Shown here piece by piece: positions 59,525-64,000 of a stretch of DNA of 64,000 bases. The translations under genes were made by a program, and so were the position numbers. The notes under the pieces are model-generated. The model was not told the origin of the DNA. It was given only the letters and a program-made list of their open reading frames with translations, and did not search any database. Source of the DNA: Caminibacter mediatlanticus TB-2. Lineage in GTDB: Bacteria; Campylobacterota; Campylobacteria; Campylobacterales; Nautiliaceae. Numbering within the stretch: position 1 is the stretch's first letter; every line of letters starts with the position of its first letter. The DNA lies in contig NZ_CP040463.1 in assembly GCF_005843985.1 (NCBI RefSeq), forward strand, positions 1,290,001 through 1,354,000, read 5' to 3'.

Positions 59525-60583
59525 TCAAATAAATTTTTTAATTCCTTCTTTTAATAAATCAATTAATACTGTTGCATACGCACCTTTTGGCAAAATAAAA
59601 ACCAATTCATATTGAGCAAAGTCTTTTAGATATTTTTTTTCAATTATTTCTGGAAAAATCCAAGCAATCCTTCTATCTCCATTTGCAGGAATTAACTCAT
59701 CATATTTCTCTTCAATCTCTCTTGCTTTATCTTTTGCACGAAGTGCTTTTTTACCAGGTAAAAGCCCTGTAACACTAATCTCTTTTTTATAAAATCTCTC
59801 ACTATCTTCTAAACTTTCTAAATAAAAATATTTTCCCATTGGATAGTGAGTCATAACATCACCTGGGAGTAATTTAAATGGATGTTTTTGAGATTTTACA
59901 AACTTTATTAACTCTTTATCATATCCAGCCGTTAATAACTCTTTTTCACTCAAATCAAAAATATTACTAAGCCTTATTCTTTCTGCAAGCCAATCATTAA
60001 AAAGTTTTGACTGATAGGCACTTATTAAAAACTTTTCCATTCTTCTATTTTTAATAAATTTTTCACCTTCAATTATAGCTTTACCTTCTTCAAAATTATT
60101 TCCAAATTTTCCAAATCTTTGATATCCAAAAAAGTTTGGCATACCATATTTTTTAATTTCTTTAAGAACACTATCTATTTTTTTAGCATCAACAGGCAAA
60201 ACTTTTTTAAGTCTTACAAAAAATTTATTACCTTTTAAATGACCTATTTTTAATTTATTTCTATGAAGGTCTTGTTCGACAATTTTTATATTTTTATCTT
60301 CAAATTTATTTACATTATCTCTATATTTTCTTGGGACACTTATCCACTGAATTGTCATACCATCTTTATCTTTAAGTCCTGCATATCCAATATCTCTTTT
60401 TTTTATACCTGTTACGGCTGAGAGTTTATTTATCATCTCATTAGTAGTTAAACCTTTTTTTCTAACTTTTAACATCAACCACTCACCTGTATGAGCAAAA
60501 GGATAAAGTGGAATCTCTTCAACTACAAAATTTTCTGAATTTTTATTAAAATGAAAGTTGATTGGTGCATGAGAAAAAATCAT
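59525..60583 (-). CDS. truD: tRNA pseudouridine(13) synthase TruD
   Basis: A 352-residue enzyme. Catalytic motif GYAGLKDKDGMTIQWISVP near residue 67, then NFFGYQRFGKFGNNFEEGKAI and the insert domain. It makes pseudouridine 13 in tRNA-Glu. AAGG precedes the ATG. Confidence 0.95.
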   Translation of the reverse strand: MIFSHAPINFHFNKNSENFVVEEIPLYPFAHTGEWLMLKVRKKGLTTNEMINKLSAVTGIKKRDIGYAGLKDKDGMTIQWISVPRKYRDNVNKFEDKNIKIVEQDLHRNKLKIGHLKGNKFFVRLKKVLPVDAKKIDSVLKEIKKYGMPNFFGYQRFGKFGNNFEEGKAIIEGEKFIKNRRMEKFLISAYQSKLFNDWLAERIRLSNIFDLSEKELLTAGYDKELIKFVKSQKHPFKLLPGDVMTHYPMGKYFYLESLEDSERFYKKEISVTGLLPGKKALRAKDKAREIEEKYDELIPANGDRRIAWIFPEIIEKKYLKDFAQYELVFILPKGAYATVLIDLLKEGIKKFI

Positions 60584-60608
60584 TTTGTGCCTTTTTTGTG
60601 AAATTATA

Positions 60609-61268
60609 TCAAGAAGATTTACAATGTTTTAAAACTAAGTGAGATATAAAAATAAGCTGAAATGTATATCCAAACCAAGAAATTATAGGAATAAAGTAAA
60701 TAAAAGAAGTTAAAAACACTACTACCCAAGCCTTAATTCCAAGTTTTTTTTCTATTTCTCTAACATCAAAAAATAGATAACTACTATCATAAATTAAAGG
60801 TTTTTTATTCAAAATACTCCACATAAACATTTGATAAAAAATATTAACAACAGGGATAAATAACATCCAAAAACTTAAAATAAATAAAACTAAATATAAT
60901 AAAAGTGACTTAATTGAAGTTATTACTCCATAAATAGTATCTTTCAGGGTAGGTTTTTTAGGTGTACAATTATAATGTTTTTCATTAATACGTAAAACTA
61001 TATGGTCTATAAAAAAACTACTAAATACTCCAAGAGTTGATATTGTTAAAAGATAATAAAGTAATAATAAAACAATCCAACCTGTTGAGTTTATTATATT
61101 TACTAACACATCTCCATAAGGTAAAACTTTTGCATAATTTGATAATAAGTTTAATAAATTATCACCAAAAAAATAAAAAATAATTCCCCAAAAAATAATT
61201 GATATTAAAAGTGGTAATAGTGAATACTTTATTATTTTACCATCAAATAAATCTTCTAATATTTTCAC
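60609..61268 (-). CDS. EI24 domain membrane protein (CysZ-like)
   Basis: A 219-residue protein with about five membrane helices and the EI24-type FNP-like central region (FWMLFIPVVNIFYQMFMWSILNKKPLIYDSSYLF). The start is GTG after AAGGA. CysZ carries sulfate; for this lineage the substrate is not established. Small gap to thiL. Confidence 0.75.
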   Translation of the reverse strand: MKILEDLFDGKIIKYSLLPLLISIIFWGIIFYFFGDNLLNLLSNYAKVLPYGDVLVNIINSTGWIVLLLLYYLLTISTLGVFSSFFIDHIVLRINEKHYNCTPKKPTLKDTIYGVITSIKSLLLYLVLFILSFWMLFIPVVNIFYQMFMWSILNKKPLIYDSSYLFFDVREIEKKLGIKAWVVVFLTSFIYFIPIISWFGYTFQLIFISHLVLKHCKSS

Positions 61269-61276
61269 AACAATCC

Positions 61277-62095
61277 TTAAAAATGATTTTCTTTACATAT
61301 GTTTTTATATTTTCCTCTTTTTGTTATAGCAAAAATTGTTATTTTTGTCCTTGTTATTTTAGCAATATTTTTAATCGCTTTTAAATGTTTCTTAGAAAAT
61401 GTAAATAAAATTTCATATTCTTCACCACTACACCCTGTAATTTTATCAATATTTTTAATAAACCTATATCCTACATTTGACACTTTTGAAATTCTCTCTA
61501 ACTCTTTAAAAAGTCCATCGCTTATATCACAAGCGGCTGTAATATATTTACTTGCTTTATAAAAAAATTTATCCCTTAAAATAGGTTTTATAAATTTAGA
61601 ATTTTTATTTGTTTTTTTACCTATTAAAAGTCTTTTTAAATCTTTACTTACACTTCCTAAACTGCCAGTAAATGCAACATATTCATCAATTTTTGCTTTT
61701 CTTTTTATAGCTCTTTTACTCTCCCCTATCATAGTAATTGAAATAGCGATTTTTTCATTTTTTATAGTATCACCACCAATTATTTTATATCCATATTCAT
61801 TAGCTGCTTTTTTAAAACCATATGCTAACTTTTTAATATCACTTAAAGACATATCAGGAAATCCAACATTTAATATTGCATATTTAATTTTTGAGTTCAT
61901 AACAATCATATCACTAATATTTACTAAACTTGCCTTATAGCTAATTTCATCTAAATCCAGCCACTCTTTTTTGAAATGAATATCTTCAAAAAAACTATCA
62001 CTTGCAATAATATTACATCTTTTTAAATCTACAATAGCTCCATCATCACCAATAAATTTGTTTTTAAATTGTTTTATAAAAAAATCTTCTTTCAT
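61277..62095 (-). CDS. thiL: thiamine-monophosphate kinase
   Basis: A 272-residue kinase from ATG 62095, which overlaps the stop of the PAS gene (ATGA); the longer frame to 62122 is less likely. Motifs: IGDDGAIVDL, IASDSFFEDIHFKKEWLDLDEISYKASLVNISDMIVMN, IIGGDTIKNEKIAISITMIG and TAACDISDGLFKELERI. It makes thiamine diphosphate. Shorter than E. coli ThiL (325), as in relatives. Confidence 0.92.
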   Translation of the reverse strand: MKEDFFIKQFKNKFIGDDGAIVDLKRCNIIASDSFFEDIHFKKEWLDLDEISYKASLVNISDMIVMNSKIKYAILNVGFPDMSLSDIKKLAYGFKKAANEYGYKIIGGDTIKNEKIAISITMIGESKRAIKRKAKIDEYVAFTGSLGSVSKDLKRLLIGKKTNKNSKFIKPILRDKFFYKASKYITAACDISDGLFKELERISKVSNVGYRFIKNIDKITGCSGEEYEILFTFSKKHLKAIKNIAKITRTKITIFAITKRGKYKNICKENHF

Positions 62096-62601
62096 AAACT
62101 CTTTAATACCTCTTTTTCCCAATCTTTTAAATTAGATTTTGCAAGAAGTTCAGCTTTTCTCATTTTTTTATATAAATTATCAGCATATGCCACTTCTTCT
62201 CTGCTTGGTTCTCGTCTCACAGCAACAAATCCAGCTATCTCTTCTGGTTTATCATAAGTTATTTCTCCCTCTTCATTTATTGGGTCAATTTGAACTATTA
62301 CCCAATAATATTTTCCATCTTTTCTTAGATTTTTAACCATACCTTCCCAATGCTCACCTCTTAAAATAGTATCCCACATCTCTTTAAATGCTGCTTCTGG
62401 CATAGTAGGATGTCTAACAATTGAGTGAGGTTTTCCAATTAATTCTTCTTTTGAATATTTTGTCATATCTCTATATGCTTTTGAAGCAAAAGTAATAATT
62501 CCTTTTTTATCTGTTCTTGTTATTAATGCTCTTGCATCAAGCCCTTCTTCTGTAAAAGTTGCTTCAACATCAAGTGGTTTTACATTTGGTCTTGCAGCCA
62601 T
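62092..62601 (-). CDS. PAS domain signalling protein (Aer/CetB-like)
   Basis: A 169-residue protein that is mostly one PAS domain: GIITFASKAYRDMTKYSKEELIGKPHSIVRHPTMPEAAFKEMWDTI, then WEGMVKNLRKDGKYYWVIVQIDPI. The RHPTMP segment is typical of redox/energy-taxis PAS domains in this phylum. No output domain, so it must act with a partner such as a chemoreceptor. Confidence 0.85.
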   Translation of the reverse strand: MAARPNVKPLDVEATFTEEGLDARALITRTDKKGIITFASKAYRDMTKYSKEELIGKPHSIVRHPTMPEAAFKEMWDTILRGEHWEGMVKNLRKDGKYYWVIVQIDPINEEGEITYDKPEEIAGFVAVRREPSREEVAYADNLYKKMRKAELLAKSNLKDWEKEVLKSL

Positions 62602-62611
62602 TTTTTATCCT

Positions 62612-63322
62612 TTAAAAAAAGTTGTTTTCAAATCCAAAATCTTGAATTGGTGGATTTTTATCATTTTGTTGTAACATTTTAATATCAAAAGCACTTGCAA
62701 TATGTTTTGGACATACATAAACACATTTTTGACAATTAATACAATTATAAAGTCCATTTTCTTTTGCAAGTTCTATTCTTTCTTGTTTATCACTTTTATC
62801 CCTACTATCAAACACAAATCTAAAATATTTACTAAATACAAAAGGCCCTGCAAAATCTTTATCATAATCTAATGCTTCACACTCAAAATGACAAGCCATA
62901 CATAAAATACAATCTGTTTGTTTATCATATTTTTTAAGTTCCTCAGGAGTTTGTAAATTTTCTTTTGTTTCATCTATTTCATCTACAAACCATAATTTGT
63001 TATCTTTTATAGATTTTTCAATATAACTATGGTCCACAACTAAGTCTCTTAACACTACACTTCTATCAACAGGCTCTACTATTACTTCATCATTCTGAAT
63101 TAAATCTTTTACTTTACTTTTACAAGCTAAAACTGTTCTATCATTTACTTTAACTGCACAAGTCCCACAAATTGCACTTCTACAAAAACTTCTATATGCA
63201 AATCTTTTTTTATAATTTGCTCTATCTAAAAGTTCTAAAATTGTTTCATTTTCTTTAAAATCAAATTCAAACTCATCAAAATAGTGTCTATTTCCGTCAA
63301 ATCTTTTGATTAATAATCTCAT
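62612..63322 (-). CDS. succinate dehydrogenase/fumarate reductase-type iron-sulfur subunit
   Basis: A 236-residue Fe-S protein. [2Fe-2S] motif SFCRSAICGTCAVKVND with a fourth cysteine in LACKSKV; then CILCMACHFEC and CINCQKCVYVCP for the [4Fe-4S] and [3Fe-4S] clusters. No flavoprotein or membrane subunit lies beside it, so it could serve a fumarate reductase encoded elsewhere or another oxidoreductase. It overlaps the kinase-like gene by 26 bases. Confidence 0.85.
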   Translation of the reverse strand: MRLLIKRFDGNRHYFDEFEFDFKENETILELLDRANYKKRFAYRSFCRSAICGTCAVKVNDRTVLACKSKVKDLIQNDEVIVEPVDRSVVLRDLVVDHSYIEKSIKDNKLWFVDEIDETKENLQTPEELKKYDKQTDCILCMACHFECEALDYDKDFAGPFVFSKYFRFVFDSRDKSDKQERIELAKENGLYNCINCQKCVYVCPKHIASAFDIKMLQQNDKNPPIQDFGFENNFF

Positions 63323-63854
63323 CTATCTTTTCCCTTGCTAAATTTAATCCTTTAATTTTATCTTTTTTATACTCTTCTATTATCATTTTAATATCATTTT
63401 TATCAAAATTATTATCTCTTTGCAAGTAATATCCAATAAGCTGTAAGAAATTTCTTGGATTTTCACTAAAAACTGCTCTTTCAAAATCAATAAATTTAAC
63501 TCCATTTTCAGTTAAAAAAATATGATAATATCTCCCAAGTTGTTTATGAAAAACTCCTTTTTTATCCAAATAATATGCCCCATTTAAAGCCTCTTTTAAA
63601 AGAAGATAATATTTTGAAGTTTCTAAATCTTTTAGAGGCTCTCCTTTTATATATTCCATTATAAAATATCTTTTACCTCTAAAAATAGGCTTTGGAGCAT
63701 AATTCCCATCTAAAAATTTTAAAATTTCCCATTCTTTATCTATATTATAATTTTTTGCCCATTTTAATGCTGCAATCCTTCCATCTTCAAGCTTTACTTT
63801 ATAAACTTCTCCTCTATTTCCTTCACCAAGTTTTCCAATAACATCATATCTCAA
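63297..63854 (-). CDS. small protein-kinase-like protein
   Basis: A 185-residue protein with a compact kinase fold: glycine loop KLGEGNRGEVYKVKLEDGRIAALKWAK, EYIKGEPL hinge, and FIDFERAVFSENP in place of the DFG region. The HRD-equivalent reads HKQLGRYYHIFL, lacking the catalytic aspartate in its usual place. It may be a RIO/LPS-kinase relative with altered catalysis or a pseudokinase. Confidence 0.7.
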   Translation of the reverse strand: MRYDVIGKLGEGNRGEVYKVKLEDGRIAALKWAKNYNIDKEWEILKFLDGNYAPKPIFRGKRYFIMEYIKGEPLKDLETSKYYLLLKEALNGAYYLDKKGVFHKQLGRYYHIFLTENGVKFIDFERAVFSENPRNFLQLIGYYLQRDNNFDKNDIKMIIEEYKKDKIKGLNLAREKIDEIINQKI

Positions 63855-63870
63855 TTAGTTCCTTTTTTGA

Positions 63871-63876
63871 TATAAT
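63871..63876 (+). promoter_or_regulatory. -10 box of tRNA-Arg
   Basis: TATAAT eleven bases before the tRNA; no clear -35. Confidence 0.45.
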
Positions 63877-63886
63877 TTTATTCTAT

Positions 63887-63963
63887 CTCCCGGTAGCTCA
63901 GCTGGATAGAGCGTCGGATTCCTAATCCGAAGGTCGTGGGTTCAAATCCCGCCCGGGAGACCA
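63887..63963 (+). tRNA. tRNA-Arg (anticodon CCT)
   Basis: A 77-base gene with encoded CCA. Acceptor CTCCCGG/CCGGGAG, D arm AGCTCAGCTGGATAGAGC, anticodon stem TCGGA/TCCGA with loop TTCCTAA, T arm GTGGGTTCAAATCCCGC. The rest of the window (63964-64000) shows no gene. Confidence 0.95.
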
Positions 63964-64000
63964 TCTATTAAATAATTAGTATTTTCTTTCAGCTGGAGCA

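Overview
The window is about 70% A+T and densely coded. It looks like the chromosome of a thermophilic, vent-type Campylobacterota, most likely Nautiliales (Nautilia/Caminibacter/Lebetimonas type). The clues are a complete reverse gyrase, a UbiD-family decarboxylase of the futalosine menaquinone route, GatB-dependent amidation, a fumarate reductase/succinate dehydrogenase-type Fe-S protein, and short intergenic gaps with AAGGAG ribosome sites. The taxonomic call is inference from gene content.

Layout. 1-7164: end of argG with a translationally coupled permease, an OsmC protein, a phosphoribosyltransferase, a fatty acid hydroxylase-type membrane protein and reverse gyrase. 7195-12190: a nitrogen-oxide/nitrate island with hybrid cluster protein (hcp), a decayed hemerythrin copy, a NarB/NasA-like molybdoenzyme, an Fnr/Dnr-type regulator and an intact hemerythrin. 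Three perfect TTGAT-N4-ATCAA boxes lie in its promoters, about 41 bases upstream of the predicted transcription starts. 12268-21121: a repeat-rich lipoprotein, a transglutaminase/DUF58/MoxR set, UbiD, a SixA-like phosphatase and an RlmI-like methyltransferase.

21177-42943 is a large CRISPR block. A minus-strand type I-B operon runs cas6, cas8b, an MBL-fold hydrolase, cas7, cas5, a SEC-C/PD-(D/E)XK protein, cas3, cas4, cas1, cas2, then leader and array 1. The two non-Cas genes sit inside the operon with tight coupling. A second minus-strand operon (cmr1-like, cmr6-like, a Csx11-like cas10, cmr4, cmr5, a Cas5-group RAMP) resembles type III-C. Its cas10 lacks a GGDD motif and an HD pair and carries one in-frame TGA in what should be a 1010-residue protein. 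Arrays 2 and 3 start from leaders divergent to the two operons. All three leaders are near copies with the same promoter, so the two effector systems appear to share one adaptation module, one Cas6 and one repeat family.

43127-63963 is mostly housekeeping: an SF1 helicase, a ComEC-type protein, dnaB, ispG, tlyA, gpsA, a potassium channel, gatB, ilvA, HU, a CDF transporter, truD, thiL, a PAS protein, an Fe-S subunit and a kinase-like protein, plus tRNA-Leu(CAA) and tRNA-Arg(CCT). An IS1-family element (684 bp, 15-bp inverted repeats, 8-bp target duplication) splits a TrkA/RCK gene beside the channel. Two unlisted small membrane-protein genes (34 and 52 codons) are added.
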